From: Candidatus Competibacter sp.
Lineage (GTDB): Bacteria > Pseudomonadota > Gammaproteobacteria > Competibacterales > Competibacteraceae
Assembly: GCA_029624815.1 (NCBI GenBank)
Contig: JARSSH010000065.1
Location: 1-46,137, forward strand
DNA length: 46,137 bases
Direction: 5' to 3'
Under the pieces are notes generated by a model. It was not told the origin of the DNA. It saw only the letters and a program-made list of their open reading frames with translations, and made no database searches. Of the stretch, positions 7,697 through 15,934 are shown piece by piece. The stretch's first letter is position 1; every line of letters begins with the position of its first letter. The position numbers were made by a program, and so were the translations under genes.

Positions 7697-9673
7697 TCAG
7701 GCCGGGAATTTAGGCTTGCGGATGTTCAGTTTCTGCATGCGGGAACGCAAGGTGCTGGGATTGAGATCCAAAATTGCCGCCGCGCCTTGCTCGCCCTCGA
7801 TCACCCAGCGAGTACGCTCCAGCACCTTAAGAATATAGGCGCGCTCCATGGCTTCGAACGAACCGAACTGCTCTTGCTCAGGAGCATCCGCCGCCGGCTG
7901 ATCGTCCAAACGCAAATCCAGCGCGTTGCCGATTTCCAACAGGGAACCTCGGACCAAGATGGTGGCGCGCTCGATAACGTTTTGCAGCTCCCGGATATTG
8001 CCCGGCCAAGAGTAACGCAGTAGTTGCTCGTATGTCCGTTGGGAGAGATCGTGGACCGTCTTGCCCATCTTCTTTGCAAACTTGTCCAGGAAATGTCGCG
8101 CCAGCAGAGGAATGTCGGTCGGACGCTCGCGCAGCGCCGGCAATCGAATGGGAAATACATTCAACCGGTAATACAGATCGGCGCGAAAAGTCCCGTCCTT
8201 GACCATCCGGGCCAGATCGCGATTGGTGGCCGCCACCAGCCGTACATTGACTTTCAAGGTCTGCGTGCCGCCGACCCGCTCGAATTCCTGATCCTGCAGC
8301 ACCCGCAGCAACTTGGCTTGGGCGCTGGCGGTCAGCTCGCCGACTTCGTCCAGGAACAGGGTGCCACCATCGGCCAATTCGAAACGGCCCTTGCGTTGGG
8401 CGGTCGCGCCGGTGAACGCGCCTTTTTCGTGACCGAACAATTCGCTTTCCACCAACTCGCCCGGCAAGGCGGCGCAATTAACATTCACAAACAGCTTGTC
8501 CCGCCGTTCACTGAGATCATGTATGGTGCGGGCAATGACGCTTTTGCCGGTGCCGGTTTCTCCGGTCAGCAACACGGTGGAATCGGTGGCCGCCACCGGT
8601 TCGGCTTGGGCGAACACCGCCTGCATGGCCGGCGAGTCGCCGACGATGTGGCCGGGCGTTTGCCGGGTCTTGATCTCTTCGTGCAGATACAGGTTTTCCA
8701 ATTGCAACTGCTGGAGCGTTTCCGCGGAACGCCAGCGTTCGGTGACGTCGCGCAGAATCAGGGTGTAGAAATGGCGACCGCTCATCTCCAGCGGCGACAG
8801 CGTGGCCTCGACCAGGAATTCCTCGCCGTCGCCACGCCGGGCGGTCAGTCCCTCCGGCGCCCACAACTGCCGGGAGTTGACCGTGGCCGGCTGGACCGCC
8901 AGACAATAGCCCTTAAGCAGGTTGGCAAAACGCTTGGAAAGAAACGGCTCGAACGAACAACCGATGACCTCCGCCGCCGAACGGCGGAACACCTTTTCGG
9001 CGGCCGGGTTGAACAGGGTAACCCGCTGCTCGGCGTCGAGGGTAACGATGGCGTCCATGGCGCTGGCCAGCACGCTGGCCAAACGTTCCTCGCTCTGGCG
9101 TAGCGCCTGCTCGGCCCGCTTGCGCTCCAGCTCCACCCGGGCCCGGGCCGCGAAAATCTTCAGCAGCGCCATGCCGCGAAATTCCTTGGCCATGGGCTGA
9201 TCGTGGAACACGGCCAGGTGACCCATCATTTCGTTGCCCGACTCCGACACCAGCGGGACGCCGAAGTAGCTCTCGATCCCCATGTCCCGGAGTTCCGGAT
9301 GATGAGGGAACATCTCGTAAACCTTGTGGGTGTAATAGACCGTTTCGCCGCGGATAACCACTTCGCAAGGGGTGCCGTCCAGATCGAATTCGATGTTGTC
9401 GATGAACTGGCCGTCGAACCGGAACGCCAGGGTACGCACCCGGATCTTGCTTTCCAGCAACTCGCTCACGAAGGCGTAGCGCACACGCAGCGCCAGGGCC
9501 AACTCCCGCACCAGCGCGTAAAAGAAGTCCGTGCCGGTGGCGGTGGCGGTTCCTTCGACGATGGCATGTAGGGCCAAGTGCATGGACTCGTCATGTCCGT
9601 CGGCTGTATTAAGACCGGACTCGTCTCCCAAGGCGAGGGGTTCACTCAAGGATTGCGCGATCGTTCCATTCAT
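7697..9673 (-). CDS. Sigma-54-dependent transcriptional activator (GAF-PAS-AAA+-HTH)
   Basis: A 658-residue enhancer-binding protein. Residues about 30-185 look like a GAF sensor domain; about 190-315 a PAS domain ([18 protein letters not shown]...FNPAAEKVF), then a short coiled linker. The AAA+ domain (about 345-575) has Walker A GETGTGKS, the sigma-54 contact loop [15 protein letters not shown], Walker [13 protein letters not shown] and the sensor [10 protein letters not shown]. The C-terminal Fis-type helix-turn-helix is [17 protein letters not shown]. Layout is FhlA-like, so it probably responds to a small molecule or redox signal rather than a phosphorelay. GAGGGGG precedes the ATG. A sigma-54 promoter lies downstream at 7404-7419, its most likely target. 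Confidence 0.93.
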   Translation of the reverse strand: MNGTIAQSLSEPLALGDESGLNTADGHDESMHLALHAIVEGTATATGTDFFYALVRELALALRVRYAFVSELLESKIRVRTLAFRFDGQFIDNIEFDLDGTPCEVVIRGETVYYTHKVYEMFPHHPELRDMGIESYFGVPLVSESGNEMMGHLAVFHDQPMAKEFRGMALLKIFAARARVELERKRAEQALRQSEERLASVLASAMDAIVTLDAEQRVTLFNPAAEKVFRRSAAEVIGCSFEPFLSKRFANLLKGYCLAVQPATVNSRQLWAPEGLTARRGDGEEFLVEATLSPLEMSGRHFYTLILRDVTERWRSAETLQQLQLENLYLHEEIKTRQTPGHIVGDSPAMQAVFAQAEPVAATDSTVLLTGETGTGKSVIARTIHDLSERRDKLFVNVNCAALPGELVESELFGHEKGAFTGATAQRKGRFELADGGTLFLDEVGELTASAQAKLLRVLQDQEFERVGGTQTLKVNVRLVAATNRDLARMVKDGTFRADLYYRLNVFPIRLPALRERPTDIPLLARHFLDKFAKKMGKTVHDLSQRTYEQLLRYSWPGNIRELQNVIERATILVRGSLLEIGNALDLRLDDQPAADAPEQEQFGSFEAMERAYILKVLERTRWVIEGEQGAAAILDLNPSTLRSRMQKLNIRKPKFPA

Positions 9674-9744
9674 ACACGAACCCCCTCATGGGTACTCGGA
9701 CCCTGCCGAATCTAGACAAGCTGGACGTGGGCCGCGCGGCGGTG

Positions 9745-10374
9745 TCACCGTGCGACGCCCCAAAGCGCTTCGAGCCGTTGATCCCGGCCGCAAGAGTATC
9801 GATAGAATTTATAGCGCACCGGGTTCTTTCGATAATAGTGCTGGTGGTAGTCCTCGGCTGGATAAAAGGTCGATGCCGGTTCGATCGCCACCACCACCGG
9901 TTGCTGGAATCGCCCGGATTGATCCAGCGCCTGCTTGGATTCCTCGGCCAAGCGCTTTTGTCCGTCGCCGTGATGGAAAATCGCCGGGCGGTACTGTTGG
10001 CCCCGGTCGCAAAACTGTCCCCCGGCATCGAGCGGATCGATGTTACGCCAAAAGATATCCAGTAACTGAGCATAGCCGATCCGGGCGGGATCGTAGACGA
10101 TCTCCACCGCTTCGGCGTGTCCCGTGCCGCCGGCCGAGACTTCTTCGTAGGTCGGGGTCGCCTTGCGGCCACCGGTGTAACCGGAGATCACCGAAATCAC
10201 GCCGGGCAACGACGCGAACGGCGGTTCCATGCACCAGAAACAACCCCCAGCGAAGGTGGCCCTGGCGAGTTCGCCGCCGGTGGCGGGCCGATCGGCGCCG
10301 CGAACCGGACCGAACACGGCCAAAAGCAGCAGGCCACCGATCGGAAGTAACCGCCAGATATCGGAAATTCGCAT
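9745..10374 (-). CDS. msrA: Exported peptide methionine sulfoxide reductase A
   Basis: A 209-residue MsrA, reducing methionine-S-sulfoxide in proteins. The catalytic motif is FAGGCFWCMEPPF, with the reactive Cys in GCFWC near residue 45, followed by VISGYTGG and GHAEAVEIVYDP, and AEDYHQHYY near the end. An N-terminal hydrophobic segment (IWRLLPIGGLLLLAVFGPVRGA) suggests export, so it would act in the periplasm or be membrane-anchored. Start at 10374 has GGAGG seven bases upstream; the ATG at 10380 directly abuts it, and further upstream codons come from a repeat. Its position between the sigma-54 regulator and the buf operon suggests envelope oxidative-stress repair. Confidence 0.93.
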   Translation of the reverse strand: MRISDIWRLLPIGGLLLLAVFGPVRGADRPATGGELARATFAGGCFWCMEPPFASLPGVISVISGYTGGRKATPTYEEVSAGGTGHAEAVEIVYDPARIGYAQLLDIFWRNIDPLDAGGQFCDRGQQYRPAIFHHGDGQKRLAEESKQALDQSGRFQQPVVVAIEPASTFYPAEDYHQHYYRKNPVRYKFYRYSCGRDQRLEALWGVAR

Positions 10375-10397
10375 CGTCATCCCTCCGCCGAGAAACG

Positions 10398-10424
10398 CCC
10401 TCTCTCCCTTCGGGGAAGAGAGGG
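10398..10424. repeat. Palindromic repeat, possible terminator
   Basis: CCCTCTCTCCC and its near-complement GGGGAAGAGAGGG form an inverted repeat around TTC, in the gap between msrA and the upstream secreted-protein gene. It is a typical dispersed intergenic palindrome and could stop or attenuate the minus-strand transcript. Confidence 0.55.
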
Positions 10425-10447
10425 TTTGCACGGCTTTTGGCCCATGC

Positions 10448-10945
10448 CTACTTCATGTCCCAACCGGCGGTGTCCCAGTAGCCGGGAGGGTTGGTGTCCT
10501 GCATGGTTTCCGATCCCGCATTGGCGACCATCAGCACCAGTTCCGACCCGCCCGTCACCGTCTTGCCGTACCCTTCGACAGTCACTCCTTCGGGAACCTT
10601 GAGCCCGATCACCGCATGGTTCCGCACTTTGTCCGCCGACATGGCGAAGTACTGGGAAGCGTTCATAAAGCTCGACATGAACGCGCTATTCTTGGCCTGC
10701 TCCTGGGCATAGGCGGGTTCCAGCAGTTTGATGCTGGAGCCGGGCACGGTCACGATGGAGCCTCCCTTCATCACCTCGCCCTTCTTGTTGGTGACGGTGA
10801 CCCCCTCAGGCACGAGAAACCGATACATCATGTCCGATTTTCCCAAGCCGTTTGGGAAACTTTTCATATTGAACCCTTGGGCGTAAACGGTTGTGCCACT
10901 CAGGAACAACGCCAGAACCGCGATCGTAATGCGCAACAGTTTCAT
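10448..10945 (-). CDS. Secreted protein of unknown function
   Basis: A 165-residue protein with the signal peptide MKLLRITIAVLALFLSG...VYAQ. The mature part has two related segments, VPEGVTVTNKKGEVMKGG and VPEGVTVEGYGKTVTGG, each followed by a hydrophobic strand, suggesting two copies of a small beta module; between them is a Met/Ala/Ser-rich helix region. I do not know the family. Start: GAGG is nine bases before the ATG at 10945; ATGs at 10951 and 10960 are also in frame but too close to it or beyond it. It is followed by the exported MsrA and preceded by the buf operon, all on the same strand, so it may belong to the same envelope-stress unit. Confidence 0.7.
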   Translation of the reverse strand: MKLLRITIAVLALFLSGTTVYAQGFNMKSFPNGLGKSDMMYRFLVPEGVTVTNKKGEVMKGGSIVTVPGSSIKLLEPAYAQEQAKNSAFMSSFMNASQYFAMSADKVRNHAVIGLKVPEGVTVEGYGKTVTGGSELVLMVANAGSETMQDTNPPGYWDTAGWDMK

Positions 10946-11146
10946 CTTCATTGACCTCATCGATAGATATAGGTGATTTCAGAGCCGAGGCAACCGCCTC
11001 GCCCTCCAACGCGGGCCGCGATCTCCCGTCGCGGACCAACGCCACGAATCCCCGACGGCCGATCCCTGTCGGTGGGGGTTGCCGCTCCATCCTCTTGGCC
11101 AGCACCGAATTGCCTGGCGATTGCCGGCTTCCTTTATGCTGGTCGC

Positions 11147-11722
11147 CTACCACAATCCCTCCTTGACATACAGCTTGCCCAGCAGGGTGGCTTGCAGGAG
11201 GATGGCCTTGAGCAAGGCGTATTGCATGCGCTCAATTTCAGTGTGATCGTTGCCGCTGGCGACGAGAAACGGACGCGCCGTCATTACCAGAGGGAAAACC
11301 AAGGCAACGACATAGCGAAATCCGGGCAGTGGCGCCGAAACCGGTTGCGCCGGCGAGTTCATCTCCACTTGCCGCAGCCAGGGAGGATCTTGGGGAAACA
11401 CACAGGTTTCGAACAACCACTGCCGGAACCAGCGACGTAAAGTAACGGAATCGTCTACCGTACCTCTTTCCCAACACTCGCCGCGCAGCACGGCCAATTC
11501 GGCGGCCAAAGCGGGATAGGCCGCCACCATGCCCAGCAGCCGATCCAGGTAATCGTCGGTCTGCCCTTTCAGAATTCGCCAGACCTTGCGCAGCGCGCGC
11601 GCATCGTCGGCCGAAAAAAGACCGATACGCCAAAGCAGATCAATGTCGTTCCGATCAGGAAACCAGGGCGGAACGGCCGCGGCGGTCGCTTCGTCGCCGG
11701 GGGCCTGGGCCAGATGGCTCAT
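11147..11722 (-). CDS. Helical protein of the buf operon, possibly protoglobin-like
   Basis: A 191-residue, soluble, mostly helical protein with no signal peptide. The early segment DIDLLWRIGLFSADDARALRKVW, about 25 residues in (written here in part: LLWRIGLFSADDA), resembles the start of protoglobin or globin-like sensor domains, but I cannot name a proximal heme histidine with certainty. Later hydrophobic segments ALVFPLVMTARPFLVASG and ALLKAILLQATLLGKLYVK are amphipathic helices. It starts 36 bases after the DoxX-like gene, with AGAGGA upstream, and is the last gene of the buf operon. A heme- or redox-linked role in making the peptide is a guess; otherwise a conserved unknown. Confidence 0.6.
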   Translation of the reverse strand: MSHLAQAPGDEATAAAVPPWFPDRNDIDLLWRIGLFSADDARALRKVWRILKGQTDDYLDRLLGMVAAYPALAAELAVLRGECWERGTVDDSVTLRRWFRQWLFETCVFPQDPPWLRQVEMNSPAQPVSAPLPGFRYVVALVFPLVMTARPFLVASGNDHTEIERMQYALLKAILLQATLLGKLYVKEGLW

Positions 11723-11758
11723 GGTGACGTAATCCTCTCCGGTATGGGGCGGAATCGG

Positions 11759-12316
11759 TCAGCGACGGATCAGCCGATCGATCAGATGGTCCATGGACAG
11801 TTTGCCGGGGCCGTGGCAAAGCGTGATCAACAGCAGCAGACCCCATACCTGATGCTGCGCCAGGCCAGCGTCGTTCAGGTCCGGATAGGACAGGACCGCC
11901 ACGATATTGAATACGAACAGCACCAGCGCGGCGTAGCGCGTCCCCAAGCCCAGGAACAGAAACACCGGCAGCAGCAGTTCCGTCGCCGTGCCCAGATAAG
12001 CCGCTAAAGCGGACGGCAGCAGAGGCACGTGATACTCGTACTCGAACAGGGTGAATGTGGTCTCGGTTGGCAGCAGGCTGAGCGGATAGCCGAAGCTGTG
12101 TCCAAACAGGGTGAAGCTGCCGCTCACGGTCTTGGTCAGCCCAGAGCCGAAAAAGGCGGCGGCGACCCAGTAACGGGCCAGGAAATCGGCGACCGGCGTG
12201 AGCAGATCCGCGGCCTTATGGAACAGGGTGTTGGCTTTGCATAGCAGGGGGGCGGTTCTTGCCCACCAGGAGCGTTGGAGCGTGGGGTTGGCGTAAGCGT
12301 CGGCGACGGTCATCAC
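11759..12316 (-). CDS. DoxX-family membrane protein (BufD-type)
   Basis: A 185-residue integral membrane protein of the DoxX family with four predicted transmembrane segments: around FLARYWVAAAFFGSGLTK, ALAAYLGTATELLLPVFLFLG (split), YAALVLFVFNIVAVLSYP and VWGLLLLITLCHGP. The family is associated with redox and oxidative-stress functions. DoxX proteins are regular companions of MNIO/bufferin genes. The start is GTG at 12316 with AGGAG seven bases upstream; an ATG follows directly. It lies 15 bases after the bufC stop, so it is in the same operon. Confidence 0.85.
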   Translation of the reverse strand: MMTVADAYANPTLQRSWWARTAPLLCKANTLFHKAADLLTPVADFLARYWVAAAFFGSGLTKTVSGSFTLFGHSFGYPLSLLPTETTFTLFEYEYHVPLLPSALAAYLGTATELLLPVFLFLGLGTRYAALVLFVFNIVAVLSYPDLNDAGLAQHQVWGLLLLITLCHGPGKLSMDHLIDRLIRR

Positions 12317-12331
12317 GGGAGTTCTCCTCGG

Positions 12332-13129
12332 TCAGTGGTTGGAAAATGGTGAATCGGGCAGATCGAAAGCGGTCACGACACCGCGCGCGACATGGCCGCC
12401 AAAGCGGGCTGGCAAATCAAAATCCGGTTGCGCGGCCATGGCCCGCTCGCAGGCGGCGGCGAAAGCGCAACCCTCGGAAAGGGCGCGCAACAGATGGAAT
12501 TCCCCATCCTCCAGGGGTTGAAATTCGATATCCAGGCTCTCGGGCCGGAACACCAGCAGCTTGACTCCACCCTCGGCCAAATCCACGGGGGTGGCGTCGC
12601 CGGAATCCTCTTGGTTGCTCCGCCAGATGCGCAGGATGGGGAAGAACGATTCCAACAGGCGCGCGGCGGGATGCAGCCGAAAGCGCAGGTCACCCTGGCG
12701 CGCGGCCGGCACGCTCGCCAGCACCATGGGATCGAGCGGCGCATGGCGGGCCGCGTGAAAAACCTGGTGATAGCTCCATTCCAGCCGGGCGACATCGGGT
12801 AAATACGCCAGTCCGGCGGCTGGCTCGAACGATTCCAGAAATTCGGGCAAGAGCCCGCCGTACTCGTGCAGATCGCCCGACCGGGACGGGTGGCGAGCGA
12901 TATACTCGGCGGCGGCGTAGCGGAAGAATCCCTCGCCCACCAGCCGGCGCACCACCGGGTAAACCGCTTCCAGCGCTCCCGTCAAACCCAACCGGCTGTT
13001 GTTGCGGTAGACCTGCAAGCGACGCTCGCCGGATAAACCCGCCGCGCGGATGTGGCGCTCGAAACCGCCGTCGTCGCCGTCCAGCACCGCCGCCGCGAAG
13101 CGCCGTTGCAATTCATGCAGCGCGGGCAT
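12332..13129 (-). CDS. bufC: BufC/HvfC-like RiPP partner protein (DUF2063)
   Basis: A 265-residue protein of the DUF2063 family, long annotated as a putative DNA-binding protein. MNIO studies show that such partners bind the precursor peptide and help the enzyme. The N-terminal helical domain carries RLQVYRNNSRLGLTGALEAVYPVVRRLVG (in part: VYRNNSRLGL, AVYPVVRRLVG), GFFRYAAAEYIARHPSRSGDL and the tail of the domain with YLPDVARLEWSYHQVFHA. The C-terminal half is a mixed domain. It overlaps bufB by 17 bases, which shows translational coupling and fixes the start. It would act in the cytoplasm with BufB on BufA. Confidence 0.88.
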   Translation of the reverse strand: MPALHELQRRFAAAVLDGDDGGFERHIRAAGLSGERRLQVYRNNSRLGLTGALEAVYPVVRRLVGEGFFRYAAAEYIARHPSRSGDLHEYGGLLPEFLESFEPAAGLAYLPDVARLEWSYHQVFHAARHAPLDPMVLASVPAARQGDLRFRLHPAARLLESFFPILRIWRSNQEDSGDATPVDLAEGGVKLLVFRPESLDIEFQPLEDGEFHLLRALSEGCAFAAACERAMAAQPDFDLPARFGGHVARGVVTAFDLPDSPFSNH

Positions 13130-13988
13130 GGCGTTCCTCCAAAATGGCGTCGGCCCGGTGTGCTTCCTTCACCAGCACCGCCAGCTCGGGCAGGTCGGTA
13201 TCCCACTCGATCAGGGTGGGCGTGGGACCGAAGCGTTGCACCGCCTGGCGGTACAGCGCCCAGACCGCCGGACAAACCGGCTGGTTATGGGTATCGATCA
13301 GAATCTCGCCATCCTCGAAGCGGTTCACGGTAAATCCAGCCAAGTGGATTTCCTGGACGGCGTGGCGGGGAATCGCCCGCAGGTAGGCGCTGGGATCGAA
13401 GCCGTGATTGCGCGCACTGACGTAGATGTTGTTGACATCCAGCAGCACCCCGCAGCCGGCGCGCTCGGCCAGTTCGGCCAGAAAATCCCACTCCGAAAGC
13501 GCCGATTCCACGAATTGCAGGTAGCTGGAAACGTTCTCGATCAGGATTTGCCGACCGAGCATGTCCTGTACCTGGGAAACCCGCGCGACCAAGTGATAGA
13601 GCGCTTCCCGCGTGTAGGGCAGCGGCAACAAATCGTTCAAATAACGCCCGCCGACCGAACCCCAGGAGAGATGCTCCGATACCAGCGCCGGCTCGAACCG
13701 CTCGATCAGATGCTTGAGCTTGGCCAAATGCAGCTTGTCCAACGGATCGGTCGAGCCGATCGACAGACCGACGCCATGCAGACTGAGAGGGTAATGAACC
13801 CGAATCCGCTCCAGATAATCCAGCGGCTTGCCGCCCGCTCCAAAGTAGTTTTCGCTGTGCACTTCCAGCCAGCCCACCGGTGGTCGGGTTTCCAGTACCG
13901 CATCGTAATGCTCGGCCCGCAGGCCGATTCCGGCGCGAACCGGAATCGAACCGGGGCCAAGCCGGGATGTTGCCGGCTTGGCGCTCAT
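13113..13988 (-). CDS. bufB: BufB, MNIO-family (DUF692) RiPP-modifying iron enzyme
   Basis: A 291-residue multinuclear non-heme iron-dependent oxidative enzyme. TIM-barrel motifs appear in order: LEVHSENYF, LSLHGVGLSIGS, LVSEHLSWGS, LIENVSSYL, LLDVNNIYVSARNHG, EIHLAGF, IDTHNQPV and LIEWDTDLPEL, with the His, Asp and Glu iron ligands in place. MNIO enzymes of bufferin and methanobactin-like clusters convert peptide cysteines into heterocycles using oxygen. Start at 13988 follows GAGGAA, 11 bases after bufA; a longer reading frame upstream only shadows bufA. It overlaps bufC by 17 bases. Confidence 0.93.
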   Translation of the reverse strand: MSAKPATSRLGPGSIPVRAGIGLRAEHYDAVLETRPPVGWLEVHSENYFGAGGKPLDYLERIRVHYPLSLHGVGLSIGSTDPLDKLHLAKLKHLIERFEPALVSEHLSWGSVGGRYLNDLLPLPYTREALYHLVARVSQVQDMLGRQILIENVSSYLQFVESALSEWDFLAELAERAGCGVLLDVNNIYVSARNHGFDPSAYLRAIPRHAVQEIHLAGFTVNRFEDGEILIDTHNQPVCPAVWALYRQAVQRFGPTPTLIEWDTDLPELAVLVKEAHRADAILEERHARAA

Positions 13989-13999
13989 CGGGAATTTCC

Positions 14000-14266
14000 T
14001 CAAGCCTTCGGCTTCAGGCTGCCGCCCACGATTTTGTCGCAGGTGCCCTTGGGGACGTACACCCAGGAATCGCCCTGACCGTCCTTGCTGGCCTGGCCGG
14101 CGCAAGCGTGGGCATTGGTCTGGCAGTCGTTCTTGCCGGCCTTGACGATGCCGTAGCACTTTTCGGCGCCCTTTTCCTCGGCGGCGGTGGCCTGACCGGC
14201 GGCGGCGACCAGACCGAGGGCGAAAACACTGGCCAAGGCCGAATTCACGAGGGTTTTGCTGTTCAT
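14000..14266 (-). CDS. bufA: BufA1-type bufferin precursor peptide (DUF2282)
   Basis: An 88-residue RiPP precursor. Residues 1-29 are an unusually long signal peptide ([20 protein letters not shown]) that also acts as leader in this family. The core has four cysteines at 37, 48, 55 and 76 in the contexts EKCYGI, KNDCQTN, HACAGQ and KGTCDKI, the bufferin-1 pattern. Known bufferins are copper-binding peptides in which the two central cysteines become 5-thiooxazole rings and the outer two form a disulfide. Here that is inferred from family and from the adjacent bufB and bufC. AGGAG is placed ten bases before the ATG. Probably exported to the periplasm to buffer metal. Confidence 0.92.
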   Translation of the reverse strand: MNSKTLVNSALASVFALGLVAAAGQATAAEEKGAEKCYGIVKAGKNDCQTNAHACAGQASKDGQGDSWVYVPKGTCDKIVGGSLKPKA

Positions 14267-14376
14267 GGTGAAAAACTCCTAAACGGTTGAGTAAGAAAGC
14301 GAGGGATGTGCCGTCCATCGGATCAATCGAGTTGGATTCGAGAGCTTCAACCGGTGGCGGCGACCCACTCGAAGTA

Positions 14377-14402
14377 TTTCAAACCCCGTGCCAGGTTTGA
14401 AA
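14377..14402. promoter_or_regulatory. Inverted repeat upstream of bufA, candidate operator
   Basis: TTTCAAACC (14377-14385) and GGTTTGAAA (14394-14402) are perfect inverted 9-bp arms around an 8-bp spacer, some 110-135 bp before the bufA start, next to AT-rich DNA. There is no T-run in the right place, so an operator is likelier than a terminator. On the minus strand the spacer gives TGGCAC followed by TTGAA five bases on, a near but imperfect sigma-54 match. Confidence 0.45.
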
Positions 14403-14945
14403 ATTAATTAAAATACCATACCAATCAATATGATATTGCGCGATTGATGATTAGGAGCAATTGGACGGGCTTTCACGAAGCCACGCTATTTCACGGTTGC
14501 CGCGACATGGCGCGGTACTGGTTCCCGGCGGACTTCGGGAAGGGGAATAGAGGGTTGGCGAGGAAAAACCACGGGTTTTCAGCTCAGCGGAGCGACGGGG
14601 CCGACGGCCCGAACACGGTCAGCCGCCGTGGCTGTGGGTGTTTCGGTCGCTGACGGCGACGCCGTCACCATCGCCGGGAGCGGCAAGGAACAGGTCGAGC
14701 GCGTACTTGAGGGGTTTAACGGGCGGATGCGCGATGGCTGTGCGTTTGCCTCCGATACGGCCCACCCGAATGGTGGAAGCAGCGAGAGTGGCGGCGTTAT
14801 ACGCGTGGGCGATCAAGCTTCAGGCAGTCCGGCCCCGTCATACAGGTCCGCCAGCCGGACGGTCAGGCGACGGTCAGAGCAAACGGGGTTTGAGTTGAAC
14901 GAACATGGCAAGACATCTCCTAACCGAAACTCGCGATCGGCAACC
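14403..14945. other. Gap between the buf operon and the S49 peptidase
   Basis: No convincing gene. The first 45 bp are AT-rich, suitable for the buf promoter. A small hairpin AAAACC-ACG-GGTTTT lies at about 14565-14579. A minus-strand frame at 14619-14816 (65 codons, TTG start) reads like protein (for example TLAASTIRVGRIGG) but has no ribosome-binding site or recognised relative; it could be a gene remnant. Confidence 0.4.
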
Positions 14946-15920
14946 TTACCGCCACTGCGCCATTCCATCGATCCCTAACGCCTTGAGCAGCGCCGCGCTC
15001 AGACTGGCTTCCGCGCCATCGAGCAATCGCTCCACCCAACGGGTGCGTTTGGTGTAATCCATAACGGTTTTCTCGCCGATCACGTCCTCGGCCACGTAGC
15101 GGGCGTTGCCCAGCGCGTCCACCAACCCCAGTTCAACACTCTGCTCGCCGGTCCACATCAGCCCGCTGAACAGTTCCGGATTGTCCTTCAGGCGTTCGCC
15201 TCGACCCTGCCGGACCGCGGCGATGAACTGCTGGTGGATCGCATCCAGCATTCCCTGTAAATGCCGAACTTCCGCCGGGTTGACCGGCTTGAACGGGTCG
15301 AGGAAATCCTTGTTGCTCCCCGCCGTGTAGGCCCGCCGTTCGATGCCCAGTTTGGAGATGGCGTCGGTGAAGCCAAAGCTATCCATCCGCACCCCGATGG
15401 AACCGACGATGCTGGCCTTGTTGGCATAGATGTTCTGCGCCGCCGCCGCGATGTAGTAACCGCCCGAGGCGCACACGTCGCTGACCACCGCATGGATCGG
15501 AATTTTGGGATGCTTCCGACGCAATCGCTGGATTTCGTCGTAAACCTCGCCCGCCTGCACCGGGCTGCCGCCCGGACTGTTGATCTGCACGATCACTCCG
15601 GCCGTTTTCTCATCCTCGAACGCCTTGCGCAGCGCCTCGATTACGTTTTTGGCGCTGGCCTCGCTGCTGCTGGCGATCAGCCCATCGACCCGGACCAGCG
15701 CGGTGTGACGCTTGCCTCCGGTGGCGCCGGTATCGAGACTGTCCGGCCAGGCCAGCACCAGCAACAGCAACAGATAGGCGAAAAACAGCAGCTTGAAGAA
15801 AATCCCCCAACGCCGGGCCCGCCGCTGCTCGGTCACGGCGGCAAAAGCCAGCTTGCTCAACACCTCGCGCGCCCAGCGCTCGTCGTCAGGTTGTCTTGGG
15901 TTCTGATTTGGGTCGGTCAT
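14946..15920 (-). CDS. sppA: S49-family signal peptide peptidase (SppA-like)
   Basis: A 324-residue short-form SppA. One transmembrane anchor near residues 38-58 (GIFFKLLFFAYLLLLLVLAW), then a periplasmic protease domain. Motifs: VIVQINSPGGSPVQAGEVYDEI (in part: INSPGGSPVQAG), the catalytic Ser in DVCASGGYYIAAAA, GSIGVRMDSFGF, and the likely catalytic Lys in AGSNKDFLDPFKP. It degrades cleaved signal peptides in the membrane. Start at 15920 gives MTDPNQNPRQ; a much longer upstream frame only shadows rluC. It follows rluC by 14 bases on the same strand, as in many gammaproteobacteria, so they are co-transcribed. Confidence 0.92.
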   Translation of the reverse strand: MTDPNQNPRQPDDERWAREVLSKLAFAAVTEQRRARRWGIFFKLLFFAYLLLLLVLAWPDSLDTGATGGKRHTALVRVDGLIASSSEASAKNVIEALRKAFEDEKTAGVIVQINSPGGSPVQAGEVYDEIQRLRRKHPKIPIHAVVSDVCASGGYYIAAAAQNIYANKASIVGSIGVRMDSFGFTDAISKLGIERRAYTAGSNKDFLDPFKPVNPAEVRHLQGMLDAIHQQFIAAVRQGRGERLKDNPELFSGLMWTGEQSVELGLVDALGNARYVAEDVIGEKTVMDYTKRTRWVERLLDGAEASLSAALLKALGIDGMAQWR

Positions 15921-15934
15921 GGTATGTCTCTCGC

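Noticed and set aside
8024-9103. Long plus-strand frame of 359 codons
   Set aside because: It lies wholly antisense to the sigma-54 activator; no domain is recognisable.
14290-14370. Possible tRNA 3' end on the plus strand (ends GGCGGCGACCCA; minus strand reads WVAATG-like)
   Set aside because: The T-arm, anticodon arm and acceptor pairing do not form a cloverleaf, so I do not call a tRNA or attachment site.
14388-14405. Sigma-54 promoter for bufA (TGGCAC then TTGAA)
   Set aside because: The -12 element lacks the essential GC, so it was not called as a promoter.
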